NCBI GenBank assembly: GCA_017428055.1
Contig: JAFRRN010000067.1
Location: 1-64,000 of the forward strand
Length of the DNA: 64,000 nucleotides
Reading direction: 5' to 3'
Source of the DNA: Prevotella sp.
Lineage (GTDB): Bacteria > Bacteroidota > Bacteroidia > Bacteroidales > Bacteroidaceae
The notes under the pieces are model-generated. The model worked only from the letters and a program-made list of their open reading frames with translations, ran no database searches and was not told the origin of the DNA. Both the position numbers and the translations under genes were made by a program. Below, piece by piece: positions 1 through 10,128 of this stretch (within the stretch, counting starts at the first letter, position 1; every line of letters starts with the position of its first letter).

Positions 1-61
1 AACGTGGAAAGAGATGACTAACATATCATATTAACTTAAAAAATTTAAAGAGAGAGAATTT

Positions 62-3000
62 ATGGAAAAAAGACTAACGATGTTTTTAGCCTGCCTCTTC
101 CTCAGCGTGGGAATGGCGATGGCTCAAACAAAAGTTACCGGCACCGTGCTCTCACAGGAAGACGGCGAACCCATCATGGGTGCCACCGTACAGGTCCTGG
201 GTACGAAGACCGGCGCGGCAACAGACATGAACGGCCATTTCTCTGTTGAAGTTCCCAACAACTCCACAAGGCTTAGGGTGTCTTTCCTGGGCTATCTGAC
301 ACAGGAGGTGCTTGCGAGGAACAACATGACCGTCACCCTCGTTCCCGATGACAAGAGCCTCGACGAGGTGATCGTGGTGGCTTACGGTACCGCCAAACGC
401 TCCGCGTTCACGGGTTCTGCCGCTGAGGTGAAAGCGGAAGACATCACCGCACACGTCACCTCCACCGCCACGAGTGCCCTTGTGGGTAAGGTGGCAGGTA
501 TCCAGTCCGTGTCAAGCTCTGGCGCGCCGGGCAGTGCGCCTACCATCACCATCCGTGGTATTGGCTCGTATGCCGCCTCTTCGCAGCCTCTTTACGTGAT
601 TGACGGCGTACCCTTGCAGCAGAGCATCTCCTCCATCAACCCCGCCGACATCGAGTCGATGTCCGTGTTGAAGGATGCCTCCGCCACAGCCATCTACGGA
701 AACCGTGGTGCCAATGGTGTGATCATCATCACCACCAAGAAGGCGAAAGGTGTGGCAAAGGATGCCGAGGTGACGTTTGATGCCAAGTGGGGAAGCAACT
801 CACGCTTAGTTCCCCGTTACGACATCATCACCGACCCTGCCGAGTATTACGAGACACACTACAAGGCCATGTTCAACAGCGTGAAGTATAATGGCGGCAC
901 AGACGTGGAAGCCTACGCATACGCCGACAACAACCTGTTCAACATCAACAACGGTGGTTTGGGTTACAACGTCTATACCGTACCCGATGGACAAAATTTG
1001 GTGGGCCACAACTTCAAGCTCAACCCCAATGCCACCCTCGGTTACTACGACGGTGAGTATTACTATTATCCCGACAACTGGTATGATGCCACAATCCACA
1101 GTGCCTTCCGCCAGGAATACAACGCATCGGTATCGGGCAACACGGGCCGTCTGAGCTACTTCGCCAGTGCCGGCTACCTGAACGATGGCGGACAGGTGGA
1201 GAAGTCCAAGTTTGAACGTTACACCGCCCGCACCAACGTGGAATACCAAGCAAAGAAATGGTTGAAACTGACCACCAACATGTCGTTCACACACCGCATC
1301 AGCCAGACTCCATCCTATTCTTCTGATACATACGGAAGCAGCGGCAACATGTTCTACCTCGTGAACTCAATGGGTGCCATCTATCCGCTGTATACCCGCG
1401 TGAAGGATGCCGACGGCAACTACGTCATCAACAAGAATAACGGGATGACGGTGTACGACTCCAACAACACGAACCAGGTACGCCCGAGCTTCGTGGGCAA
1501 CGCCGTGCGCGACAATGCCTATAACGACTACAACTCTTACGGCGACATCCTCTTCGGGCAGTGGGGCGTAAACATCACACCGCTTGAGGGATTGAGCATC
1601 CAGGCCAACATCAGTGCCACGAGCATCAATAGCCGTTACACCTACCTCTACAGCCGTTTCGCCAGCGGCAGCAGCACCGACGGCGAGGCATACGTGGAGA
1701 GCGACCGCGACTTCTCGGTGAACCAACAGTACTTGATTAACTACACCCGTACCTTTGCCGACAAGCACAACTTCTCGCTGTTGGCTGGTTACGAGCAGTT
1801 TAAGGAGAAAAGCCAAGAGCTGGATGGCGACAACACCCACCTCTACGACCCCTTCATCGGCGAGCTGGGCAATGCCAAGGGACCGGGCAAGGACCGCTCC
1901 GTAGGCTCTTACACCGACAACTACATGACCGAGGGATTCCTTGGACGTGTATCGTATGACTATGACAACCGCTATTTCTTCAACGGCTCCATCCGTAGAG
2001 ATGCCTCCTCGAAGTTCGCTCCCGGCCATCGCTGGGGTACATTCTGGTCTGCCGGCGGCGCTTGGCAAATCAACAAGGAGGCTTTTATGCAGAATGTCAA
2101 TTGGGTAGACCTGTTGAAGTTGAAAGTGTCTTACGGCGAGAACGGTAACGACCAAGGTATGGGCTGGCACGCTTACGCCGACCGCTATACCACTTCATAC
2201 AACGACGAGACGGGCGAATATTCCATCACCATGAGTGCCAAGGGCAATGAAGACCTGACATGGGAGACGAAGAAGAGCTGGAACATCGGTCTTGACTTCT
2301 CATTGTTCAAGTATCGCCTGAACGGATCGATCGAGTTCTATACGGGCAAGATGAGCGACCTGCTCTGGTCGAAGACCGTGCCCCTGTCATCGGGCTTGAT
2401 GGTTGCCAGCTATCCCGCCAACGTCGGTACGTTGCTCAACCGCGGTATCGAGTTGCAACTCGATGGTACCGTCATCAAGACCAAGGACTTGCAATGGGAC
2501 TTGAACCTCAACCTCTCGCACAACCACAACGAGTTTACCGAGCTCGACGAGTCTATCAGGGACAACGGCTTGCGCTATTCCAACTCGATTGTCCGCGTGG
2601 GCGGCTCCCGCTACCAGGCATACATGATTAAGTATGCCGGCGTGAACGATAAGGGACAGGCCACTTACTGGCAAGCACTCGATGACAAAGGTAACGTGTT
2701 GACCAACACCTATGGCACGAATTCCGACGGCACACCCATCGTGATTGCCGAGGAGACGACCACCACCGACATCACCAAGGCAAGCCGTTACGACCTCGGC
2801 ACGACGCTGCCCAAGATCCTTGGCGGCTTCGGCACGAGTGTCTATTTCCGCGGCTTCGACTTGTCAGCACAGTTCTCCTACCAGTTGGGCGGCAAGTTCT
2901 ATGATGGTTCCTACCAGCAATTGATGCACAACGGACAGGAGACGGGCCACGCCATGCACCGCGACCTGTTGGACGCATGGAGTCCAGAGAACCCCAATTC

Positions 3001-3331
3001 CAACATCCCACGCCTGAGCACGGCGGCAGTCGACGACCCCGGCGTTGCCTCGCAGACACCTTACGACCGTTTCTTGACGAGCAGCAACTATCTCTGCCTC
3101 AACAACCTGACCTTGGGTTACACGTTGCCAGAGAGCATCACCAAGCCTTTGACGGTGAAGAGCATCCGCGTTTACTTCGCAGGCGAAAACCTCTTCCTCC
3201 TGACCAAGCGCAAGGGTATGGACCCACGCTACAACTATGGTATCGGTTCGATGACCTCCGGTGGCGGTCTTGCCTCGGGTAGCTATGCTTCCATGCGCTC
3301 ACTCACTGGCGGTATCACTGTAACGTTCTAA
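62..3331 (+). CDS. SusC/RagA-family TonB-dependent outer membrane transporter
   Basis: This is a TonB-dependent barrel that, with the SusD lipoprotein encoded next, should import oligomers across the outer membrane. A signal peptide covers residues 1-21 and ends MAMAQ. A carboxypeptidase-regulatory-like beta domain spans about 24-105. The stretch LDEVIVVAYG resembles the TonB box. The plug (about 115-230) contains ITIRGIGS, PLYVIDGVPL and DASATAIYGNRGANGVI, and the rest is the barrel ending in a phenylalanine-terminated strand (ITVTF). The length, 1089 aa, is usual for SusC. The leader upstream is A-rich with no Shine-Dalgarno. It is the first gene of a susC-susD-lipoprotein set, with a 36-bp gap to the next. 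The substrate is not readable from sequence; the downstream peptidase favours peptides over glycans, which is inference. Confidence 0.95.
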   Translation: MEKRLTMFLACLFLSVGMAMAQTKVTGTVLSQEDGEPIMGATVQVLGTKTGAATDMNGHFSVEVPNNSTRLRVSFLGYLTQEVLARNNMTVTLVPDDKSLDEVIVVAYGTAKRSAFTGSAAEVKAEDITAHVTSTATSALVGKVAGIQSVSSSGAPGSAPTITIRGIGSYAASSQPLYVIDGVPLQQSISSINPADIESMSVLKDASATAIYGNRGANGVIIITTKKAKGVAKDAEVTFDAKWGSNSRLVPRYDIITDPAEYYETHYKAMFNSVKYNGGTDVEAYAYADNNLFNINNGGLGYNVYTVPDGQNLVGHNFKLNPNATLGYYDGEYYYYPDNWYDATIHSAFRQEYNASVSGNTGRLSYFASAGYLNDGGQVEKSKFERYTARTNVEYQAKKWLKLTTNMSFTHRISQTPSYSSDTYGSSGNMFYLVNSMGAIYPLYTRVKDADGNYVINKNNGMTVYDSNNTNQVRPSFVGNAVRDNAYNDYNSYGDILFGQWGVNITPLEGLSIQANISATSINSRYTYLYSRFASGSSTDGEAYVESDRDFSVNQQYLINYTRTFADKHNFSLLAGYEQFKEKSQELDGDNTHLYDPFIGELGNAKGPGKDRSVGSYTDNYMTEGFLGRVSYDYDNRYFFNGSIRRDASSKFAPGHRWGTFWSAGGAWQINKEAFMQNVNWVDLLKLKVSYGENGNDQGMGWHAYADRYTTSYNDETGEYSITMSAKGNEDLTWETKKSWNIGLDFSLFKYRLNGSIEFYTGKMSDLLWSKTVPLSSGLMVASYPANVGTLLNRGIELQLDGTVIKTKDLQWDLNLNLSHNHNEFTELDESIRDNGLRYSNSIVRVGGSRYQAYMIKYAGVNDKGQATYWQALDDKGNVLTNTYGTNSDGTPIVIAEETTTTDITKASRYDLGTTLPKILGGFGTSVYFRGFDLSAQFSYQLGGKFYDGSYQQLMHNGQETGHAMHRDLLDAWSPENPNSNIPRLSTAAVDDPGVASQTPYDRFLTSSNYLCLNNLTLGYTLPESITKPLTVKSIRVYFAGENLFLLTKRKGMDPRYNYGIGSMTSGGGLASGSYASMRSLTGGITVTF

Positions 3332-3367
3332 AGACAATAAGTATTTTAATCAAGAAATAAGAAAGAT

Positions 3368-5011
3368 ATGAAACTTTATAAGATTTCCATTATAGCACTG
3401 AGTGCCTTGATGCTGACCACCGCCTGCAACGACATCGACGAGCAGGTGCCAGAGGGTCTCACGCTGACCAAGGAACAGTCACAGGAGACCAATACCGCCA
3501 TACCCGAGCGTGTGCAAGCCACCTTCACGGGAATGTTCACCATGATGGGCAAGCCCCGTACTGCCTATCCCTCCAGCAGCCGTGCGGATGACTTCGGTTT
3601 TGTCATGGCTGCCATCTCCCTTGACATTGAGGGCGCTGACATGTTCATGCAGGACAACAACTACAACTGGTTCTCTGTTTGCGGAGAATACTCCAGCCGT
3701 AACGCCAACTATGCCAACCCGTACATCCGCTACGTGATCCCCTACCGCCAGATTGGTATTGCCAATGAGGTGATAGCATCCTATCCCGAGGACACAACGG
3801 ACCCGGATGCCATCAACAAGATCGCACAGGCTCGCGCCATGCGCGCCTTCGACTACATGGCATTGGCTCCCTACTTCCAGTTCAACTACCAAACCTCCAA
3901 GGACAAGCCCTGTGTGCCTATCCTGAGTGCGGGCGTTGACTATGCCAACAACCCCCGTGCCACAGTGGAGGAGGTATGGGCTTACGTCATGGAAGACCTC
4001 AACTTTGCCATCGACAACCTGACCGAGGAGCGTTCCTCCAAGGACCAGATCAACATCAACGTAGCATACGGACTCCGCGCCCGCGCCAACCTCGCCATGG
4101 GCAACTATGCCGAGGCTGCCGCCGATGCCGCCAAGGCCATGGAGGGATATACGCCTTACTCCATAGCAGAGGTAAGCGTGCCCACATTCTATGACCTCGC
4201 CGACCACAACTGGATTTGGGGTATCAGCATCACACCCGAGATTGCCGAGGTGTTCAAGTATGGCACGAGTGCCTCTTGGATCAATGCGTTCTCAGGCTAT
4301 AGCTATAGTGCCGGCACGATGAACACGCCGTGTATCAACACCCTACTATGGAACAAGATTCCCGACACCGATGTCCGCAAGGGCTGGTGGCTTGATGGCA
4401 ACCGCCATTCTGACCACTGGGCAAACCTCACATGGACCGACCCCACATCGGGCGCCAGTGCCACGGGCGATGCCATGGCTGACTTCACTTACGATGACAA
4501 GATGGAATTCCTGCCTTATACGAACATCAAGTTCGGTATGAAGGAAGGCGTTGGCTCTATCGTCAACAACAACGACTGGCCCTTGATGCGCGTGGAGGAG
4601 ATGATCCTCATCCAAGTGGAAGGACTCGCCAAGAGCGGCAACGAGGCACAGGCACGTAGCATCTTGGAGAACTTCGTCAAGACCTATCGCGACCCCGCCT
4701 ATTCTTCTACCGACCGTGGGCTGTCATTCGCCGACGAGATCTGGTTCCAACGCCGCGTGGAACTGTGGGGCGAGGGATTCTTCATGTTCGATGCCAAGCG
4801 TCTCGGCAAGCCCGTTGTCCGCACCCATGGTGCCGGCACGACCAACCAGCCCGATGCTTTCGCATTCAACATTGCCGCCGACGATGGCTGGCTGAACATG
4901 CGTTTCCCACAGACCGAGATGGACAACAACATCGGCATCGTGGATAATGACGGCGGTGAAATACCCAAGGCCGGACAGAATGCAACCCTCCGCGATGGTG
5001 TAACTGATTAA
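3368..5011 (+). CDS. SusD/RagB-family outer membrane lipoprotein
   Basis: This is the surface lipoprotein that caps the SusC channel and binds substrate. The N-terminus (MKLYKISIIALSALMLTTAC) ends in a lipobox cysteine at residue 20. The body shows the helical TPR-like arrangement of SusD, with AQARAMRAFDYMALAPYFQF and a C-terminal RVELWGEGFFMFDAKRLGK block, both hallmarks of the family. The length, 547 aa, is typical. It lies 36 bp after susC and 26 bp before the next lipoprotein gene, so the three genes are probably one transcript. The family assignment is firm; the ligand is unknown. Confidence 0.95.
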   Translation: MKLYKISIIALSALMLTTACNDIDEQVPEGLTLTKEQSQETNTAIPERVQATFTGMFTMMGKPRTAYPSSSRADDFGFVMAAISLDIEGADMFMQDNNYNWFSVCGEYSSRNANYANPYIRYVIPYRQIGIANEVIASYPEDTTDPDAINKIAQARAMRAFDYMALAPYFQFNYQTSKDKPCVPILSAGVDYANNPRATVEEVWAYVMEDLNFAIDNLTEERSSKDQININVAYGLRARANLAMGNYAEAAADAAKAMEGYTPYSIAEVSVPTFYDLADHNWIWGISITPEIAEVFKYGTSASWINAFSGYSYSAGTMNTPCINTLLWNKIPDTDVRKGWWLDGNRHSDHWANLTWTDPTSGASATGDAMADFTYDDKMEFLPYTNIKFGMKEGVGSIVNNNDWPLMRVEEMILIQVEGLAKSGNEAQARSILENFVKTYRDPAYSSTDRGLSFADEIWFQRRVELWGEGFFMFDAKRLGKPVVRTHGAGTTNQPDAFAFNIAADDGWLNMRFPQTEMDNNIGIVDNDGGEIPKAGQNATLRDGVTD

Positions 5012-5037
5012 CATTAACTATCAAATCAAGACGAAAT

Positions 5038-7077
5038 ATGAAATTCAATCATTTATTTGCATGTGCCGCCTTGGTCGCTACCGCACTCTTTACCGCCTCA
5101 TGTAGCGACAAGGACGAATATGAAGGACCCGGCCAATGGGATGCCAACGAAGGATATAACAACGTGTATTTCCCGACTACATCTGCAACGGAGTCCATCG
5201 ATCCCGCCGCCCCCACGGAATATACGATTGAAGTATATCGTAGACCGGAGCATAAATACACTTGGGGAAAGACAGCAGAAGGCAAGGACACCCTGCTCAA
5301 CGACGAGATCGTGTCAGCCCTGCCCGCTGTGACTGTCAAGCCGACTATCGTCGAGAATACCGACAATGTGTTTACGGTGTCTGACGCAGTGTTTGCCGCT
5401 GGCGACACGGTGTCTACCGTCACCGCCTCCTTCCCCACCGCCGGTGTGGGTTCGCCTTACAAGCTTGTCGTGACGCTTGAGGGTGCCGACAACGTTTCAT
5501 CCTACTCAAAGAATACAGCTTTCACTTATACGGTGACACGTGTGAAGTGGAACTCCATCGGTACGGGTGTCTTCAGGGATGACTTCTGGTTTGAGGACAG
5601 TTGGCCTGTGGAGATTCTCCAGCGCGATGACGACAAGAGCTATTACCGCATCATGGACCCATTCGGTGTATGGGCTAACTATCTTGACGGCTCACAGTCG
5701 GAATATCTGGAGCTGCATGTCATGAAGAAAGGAGACCAAATCAGCGGTGTTACCTTGACAGAGTCGGGCATCGTAGACTGGTACAGACTCAGCACGGGAT
5801 ATGTCCATTCAAGCTATGGTGAAGTGGTATGGGCTTTGAACTGCAAGAACTCCTCATCCTACACCTCATTCGACTATATGCAGTACAACAGGGTGTCTTC
5901 CTATCAAGACGACGGTAGCATCGGACAAATCCAATTGGCTGCTTGGTGGTACATGTTTGGTGTGGGAGGCTGGAACTACCTGACCGAACCCACCATCTTC
6001 ATCAACTTCCCGGGATTTGTGGAGGAATACACTGCTACGCTTGAAGACTTTGATTGGCAACCGATGTTCACGGGTGAGTACACCTCCACGCAATTGGGAA
6101 CCAAGAAAGACGGCGTGACCATCTACCAAGGCGTTCCCGTTGACTCCATCGAGACCGCTAACCCCGGATGCTACGACCGTTATCTTGAGGCTAATGGCAC
6201 TCCATATATCATCGCGGCACCATACACCGCCGGCAACAACCTCCTCTTCCAAGTGAAGAAGGGAACTGTCAGCACACCCGATGGTTTTGAACTTCAGGAA
6301 ACAGGTCTGACCGCATTGAACGATAAGGTATACGCCAAGATTCTCGCCAGCTCGAAGTTCTCCGACAATGAGATTAACCTCGACATCACCTTCCAAAACA
6401 AAAAGGGCGACGTGGTTTATGGTACTTACACCGAGACCTTGGCTAACATCACTTGGTCGCAAGTGGGTACAGGTACATACGTCTATACCTTCTGGTGGGA
6501 CGGCGGCCAGGACGAGGAGGGTAACTACTTGCCTCTCGTAGATGAAGGCTACCAGATCATGAAGCGCGACGGCACCGACGACCAATACAAGATTGTCGAT
6601 TGGGGTGGTGGCGTAGACTTCAACTTCACTTGGAACAGCAAGACCAACGCCGTTTCCGTTCCCGAGAACTATATTGGCACGGCACATCCCTCATACGGAG
6701 ACGTGTTCTGTAGCGATGCCGCATCATACGGCAGCTCAAAATACCCCGCTGCAGACTATCCCTGCTCTTACGACGCATCGACTGGCACCTTTACCTTCAA
6801 CCTGGTTTATTATGTCAGTGCAGGTTATTTCGGTGTAGGAACTGAATATTTGCAAGTCGCTTGGGATAATGCCGCCAAGGGTAGTAAGGCAAAAGTGAAG
6901 AGCCGCAAACACATCGTGAACAAGAAAGCCGGCAACATCAAGAAGATGAAGTTGGTAAGATCTACCACTTCTTCAAATAAGGCTAACCGCACCGTTGGTA
7001 AGAATTTCAATGTTAGCGTGAAGAAGGGCTTGAAGGTTAAAGACAACAAACCAAAACCAACTCCATTTGAGTTCTAA
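5038..7077 (+). CDS. SusE/F-position surface lipoprotein of unknown fold
   Basis: This is a 679-aa lipoprotein with lipobox TASC (Cys22) and a CSDKDEYEGPGQW mature start typical of Bacteroidales surface lipoproteins. An N-terminal Ig-like region of about 60-170 is followed by two related halves: the motif W..[IV]GTGVFRDDFW near 178 and W.QVGTGTYVYTFWW near 475 suggest a duplicated beta domain. The last ~50 residues are strongly basic and rich in Lys and Asn, which is unusual for a surface lipoprotein. Its position third after susC-susD is that of the ligand-binding SusE/SusF proteins. I do not recognise a named family beyond that. A hairpin terminator follows. Confidence 0.75.
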   Translation: MKFNHLFACAALVATALFTASCSDKDEYEGPGQWDANEGYNNVYFPTTSATESIDPAAPTEYTIEVYRRPEHKYTWGKTAEGKDTLLNDEIVSALPAVTVKPTIVENTDNVFTVSDAVFAAGDTVSTVTASFPTAGVGSPYKLVVTLEGADNVSSYSKNTAFTYTVTRVKWNSIGTGVFRDDFWFEDSWPVEILQRDDDKSYYRIMDPFGVWANYLDGSQSEYLELHVMKKGDQISGVTLTESGIVDWYRLSTGYVHSSYGEVVWALNCKNSSSYTSFDYMQYNRVSSYQDDGSIGQIQLAAWWYMFGVGGWNYLTEPTIFINFPGFVEEYTATLEDFDWQPMFTGEYTSTQLGTKKDGVTIYQGVPVDSIETANPGCYDRYLEANGTPYIIAAPYTAGNNLLFQVKKGTVSTPDGFELQETGLTALNDKVYAKILASSKFSDNEINLDITFQNKKGDVVYGTYTETLANITWSQVGTGTYVYTFWWDGGQDEEGNYLPLVDEGYQIMKRDGTDDQYKIVDWGGGVDFNFTWNSKTNAVSVPENYIGTAHPSYGDVFCSDAASYGSSKYPAADYPCSYDASTGTFTFNLVYYVSAGYFGVGTEYLQVAWDNAAKGSKAKVKSRKHIVNKKAGNIKKMKLVRSTTSSNKANRTVGKNFNVSVKKGLKVKDNKPKPTPFEF

Positions 7078-7098
7078 TCTCACATGAAGTGTATATAC

Positions 7099-7140
7099 AA
7101 GGAAGTTGTGCCAAGGGAAGCACCTTAGCACAACTTCCTT
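7099..7140 (+). terminator. Rho-independent-type hairpin after the susCD operon
   Basis: A perfect 13-bp stem (AAGGAAGTTGTGC at 7099-7111 with its complement at 7128-7140) has a 16-nt loop. It lies 22 bp after the lipoprotein stop and before the peptidase gene, so the peptidase is probably transcribed separately or by read-through. Confidence 0.75.
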
Positions 7141-7174
7141 TATCTGTCATCAATCACATTGAAATTGCTTTTTT

Positions 7175-8851
7175 ATGAAAAAGACATATTTATCATTCAT
7201 CTGTTGCCTATTGGCCTTAACAGCAACCGCCCATGACCGCACGACAACCCAGATGCAGGAGATTGCCGCGCAACAGCTAAACATCACTTCCACTCACAAA
7301 GTGAAAGCAAAGAACACGACCGTGGAGCGAATCATCAATAAGCCAACATTGAGCGTGTTCAGCGACGGCAACGGCTTTGCCATCGTCAGCCGCGACGACC
7401 GCTTCCCGGCCCTATTGGCATACGGCACAGGATGTTTCAACAAGGACGACATGCCCGAGAACGTGAAATGGTGGATGGAAGCCATGCAAAGGGCTATGGC
7501 AGCACACATACGCAATGGCAGTTCCTTTGCACGGACGGATAGTTACACCGCTATTTCCCCAATCATGACCACCAAATGGGGGCAGGGTACGCCATACAAC
7601 AATTATGCGCCAGCCATCAAGTCCAACAACGGACAAAAGGCACCCGCCGGCTGCGTGGCAATTGCATTGGCGCAAATCATGAACTTCCAGAAATATCCCG
7701 CATCGGCGGAGTTCACGGGACATTACTATGCTGAGGGGAGCGATGAACTCTACACGGCAAAAGTGAACACGACTTATGCGTGGCCATACAATAATTATTA
7801 TTCCTATTATTTTCCCGAAGGGAGCATGGATTACGTGCAAGTGACCACCTCGCCACGGCAGGGCAACCTCGTGGCAACCCTGTGCCGCGACTGCGCTTAT
7901 GCCATCAACATGCAATACACGTCTACTGGCAGCGGCGCATATACGTCAGATGTGCCGGAAGGCATCATCTATCACTTTGGCTATCCCGAAACGGCGGTAC
8001 GCTATTACTATCGCGATTTCTACACGGATGACGAATGGAAGGACATCATTTATGGAGAAATAGCAAAGGGAAGTCCGTTCATCTATTCAGGGTCGGATGC
8101 CCAAGGCGGTGCTGGACATGCTTTCGTGGCTGACGGAATGGATGCCGACGGTCTCCTTCATATCAACTGGGGTTGGTCTGGACAATTCGATGGGTACTTT
8201 GCCTTTGACCTACTCAACCCCGACACCGATGAGTTTTCCGCAGGGCAGGAAATAGTCACGGGTATTCGTCCTTACACTTTAGATACGGATATCTATGGCT
8301 CGATGATTTACGCCGCGCCCTATTCGTTTAGCTATAACAACGAGACCAAGGTGTTTGGCTTTGAGGAGACGGGCATTTACAATTATTGCGGGAAAAGCAT
8401 CATTGGCGATGTGGGCATCGTCTGTGAGAACCTAACAGTCCCCGACTCCACCATCTACCTCGGTTTCATGGAGACGGGCGACACGCTGATGAATTTCTAC
8501 GGATGGCGCGCATACGCAGACTCCGTGGAAATAGAGTTTTACCCTGGACAATATCGCCTGTATTTCGCCTCCATGGACTATCGCGAGACGGAGTGGCAAA
8601 TGGCACGAGGCTTTGGCGGGACATTCTATTACGAGATGACGGTCGACGAGAACGGCATGGTCACCATGGGCAGCGAACCCGTCAGTCCGACAGGTATCGA
8701 GCGCACAATCTTCAACCAAGGTGTATCCAACCAACCAAACCGCAGAATCTACAATGGAATCTACAACTTGAAAGGACAACGTGTTGGCGAAGACTTGAAT
8801 GGTCTCCGTAAGGGCATATACATCCAAGACGGCAAAACTTTCATCAAATGA
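7175..8851 (+). CDS. C10-family (streptopain/interpain-like) secreted cysteine peptidase
   Basis: This is a secreted papain-fold protease of MEROPS family C10. A signal peptide (about 1-19) is followed by a propeptide (about 20-125, Spi-like, with FAIVSRDDRFPALLAYG). The catalytic domain has the nucleophile in KAPAGCVAIALAQIMNF (Cys160), the general base in GGAGHAFVADG (His315) and NWGWSG (Asn331, Trp332) that orients it. The C-terminal ~45 residues (YNLKGQRVGEDLNGLRKGIY) look like a type IX secretion sorting tail. The 558-aa length fits interpain-type enzymes. It follows the SusCD locus after a terminator and may supply peptides to it. Family and active site are seen directly; secretion by T9SS is inference. 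Confidence 0.9.
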   Translation: MKKTYLSFICCLLALTATAHDRTTTQMQEIAAQQLNITSTHKVKAKNTTVERIINKPTLSVFSDGNGFAIVSRDDRFPALLAYGTGCFNKDDMPENVKWWMEAMQRAMAAHIRNGSSFARTDSYTAISPIMTTKWGQGTPYNNYAPAIKSNNGQKAPAGCVAIALAQIMNFQKYPASAEFTGHYYAEGSDELYTAKVNTTYAWPYNNYYSYYFPEGSMDYVQVTTSPRQGNLVATLCRDCAYAINMQYTSTGSGAYTSDVPEGIIYHFGYPETAVRYYYRDFYTDDEWKDIIYGEIAKGSPFIYSGSDAQGGAGHAFVADGMDADGLLHINWGWSGQFDGYFAFDLLNPDTDEFSAGQEIVTGIRPYTLDTDIYGSMIYAAPYSFSYNNETKVFGFEETGIYNYCGKSIIGDVGIVCENLTVPDSTIYLGFMETGDTLMNFYGWRAYADSVEIEFYPGQYRLYFASMDYRETEWQMARGFGGTFYYEMTVDENGMVTMGSEPVSPTGIERTIFNQGVSNQPNRRIYNGIYNLKGQRVGEDLNGLRKGIYIQDGKTFIK

Positions 8852-8960
8852 GAGTGACGTTTTGTAATACACAGATGTCAAAACATGGGAAAAAAGTTGG
8901 AAAAGGACGATAGAAGTCTGCGTTTTTAAGGTGAGTCAACCATAAAAAATGTTGTATCAT

Positions 8961-8991
8961 TTTGCGTTAAGAAATTAAAATGTTAATTTTG
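8961..8991 (+). promoter_or_regulatory. Promoter of the aldolase gene
   Basis: TTTG at 8961-8964 and TAATTTTG at 8984-8991 match the Bacteroidetes primary sigma consensus (-33 TTTG, -7 TAnnTTTG) with a 19-nt spacer. The start codon is 44 bp downstream. Confidence 0.75.
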
Positions 8992-9035
8992 CAATCTGCA
9001 AACAGGATAGACTTTAACGTTTAAACTCAATAAAT

Positions 9036-10046
9036 ATGGTAGATTACAAGACTTTAGGCCTCGTGAACACCCGTGAGATGTTCGCACGTGCCATCAACGG
9101 CGGATATGCTATCCCCGCCTTCAACTTCAACAACATGGAGCAGTTGCAAGCCATCATCAAGGCTTCTTCTGACTTGAAGAGCCCCGTAATCCTGCAAGTT
9201 TCCAAGGGTGCACGCAACTATGCCAACGCCACATTGCTGCGCTACATGGCACAGGGTGCCGTGGAATATGCCAAGGAGTTAGGCTGCAAGCATCCGGAAA
9301 TCGTGCTGCACCTCGACCACGGCGACAGCTTTGAGACATGCAAGAGCTGCATCGACTACGGTTTCTCAAGCGTGATGATTGATGCCAGCCACCTTCCTTT
9401 TGAGGAGAACATCGCCCTGACGAAGCAGGTAGTGGACTATGCCCACCAGTTCGACGTGACCGTCGAGGCAGAGTTGGGCGTGCTTGCTGGTGTTGAAGAT
9501 GAGGTGTCAAGTGCCGTTTCGCACTACACCAAGCCCGAGGAGGTCATCGAGTTCTCACAGCGTTCTGGCTGCGACTCGCTCGCCATCAGCATTGGCACCA
9601 GCCACGGTGCATACAAGTTCACCCCCGAGCAATGCACACGCGACCCGAAGACGGGCAAGCTCGTTCCCCCGCCATTGGCATTCGACGTGCTCGATGCTGT
9701 GATGGAAAAACTGCCAGGGTTCCCCATCGTGCTGCATGGAAGTTCTTCCGTACCCCAAGAGTATGTGGACGAAATCAACTCGCTTGGCGGCAAGTTGCCC
9801 GATGCCATCGGCATTCCCGAGGAGCAGTTGCGCAAGGCATCGAAGAGTGCCGTCTGCAAGATCAACATCGACTCCGACTCACGTCTTGCTTTCACCGCCG
9901 CCGTGCGCCGCGTATTGCACGACAAGCCAAGTGAGTTCGACCCACGTAAGTTCTGCGGTCCCGCCCGCGACGAGATGGAGAAGATGTACAAGCACAAGAT
10001 CATCGACGTGCTCGGCTCCGACAACAAGCTGGCACAGCTCGACTAA
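9036..10046 (+). CDS. fba: Class II fructose-1,6-bisphosphate aldolase
   Basis: This cytoplasmic zinc enzyme reversibly cleaves fructose-1,6-bisphosphate to dihydroxyacetone phosphate and glyceraldehyde-3-phosphate. The protein shows the family signatures PAFNFNNMEQLQAI, VLHLDHGDSFETC (the metal/substrate HLDHG block), VMIDASHLPFEENI, EAELGVLAGVEDE and FPIVLHGSSSVP. The 336-aa length matches the type found in Bacteroides relatives. It is a single-gene unit with its own promoter and terminator. Start at ATG 9036 gives MVDYKTLGLVNTREMF, the normal N-terminus. Confidence 0.96.
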   Translation: MVDYKTLGLVNTREMFARAINGGYAIPAFNFNNMEQLQAIIKASSDLKSPVILQVSKGARNYANATLLRYMAQGAVEYAKELGCKHPEIVLHLDHGDSFETCKSCIDYGFSSVMIDASHLPFEENIALTKQVVDYAHQFDVTVEAELGVLAGVEDEVSSAVSHYTKPEEVIEFSQRSGCDSLAISIGTSHGAYKFTPEQCTRDPKTGKLVPPPLAFDVLDAVMEKLPGFPIVLHGSSSVPQEYVDEINSLGGKLPDAIGIPEEQLRKASKSAVCKINIDSDSRLAFTAAVRRVLHDKPSEFDPRKFCGPARDEMEKMYKHKIIDVLGSDNKLAQLD

Positions 10047-10067
10047 CTATTTGAGCAATTAATAGAA

Positions 10068-10098
10068 AAGGTGGAAATGCACGAGACATTTCCACCTT
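10068..10098 (+). terminator. Hairpin terminator after fba
   Basis: A perfect 12-bp stem (AAGGTGGAAATG at 10068-10079, complement at 10087-10098) with a 7-nt loop is followed by a T-rich stretch. It lies 21 bp past the stop codon and also before the 3' end of the opposing ATPase gene. Confidence 0.8.
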
Positions 10099-10128
10099 CT
10101 TCATTTATTCTCTATGACGTGAAAAGAA

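Noticed and set aside
1367-2170. Long minus-strand ORF opposite susC
   Set aside because: It is an antisense shadow produced by codon bias; Val/His/Gly-rich with no domain. The same applies to the long antisense frames opposite susD, nnr, fba, frdA, parE and the surface protein genes.
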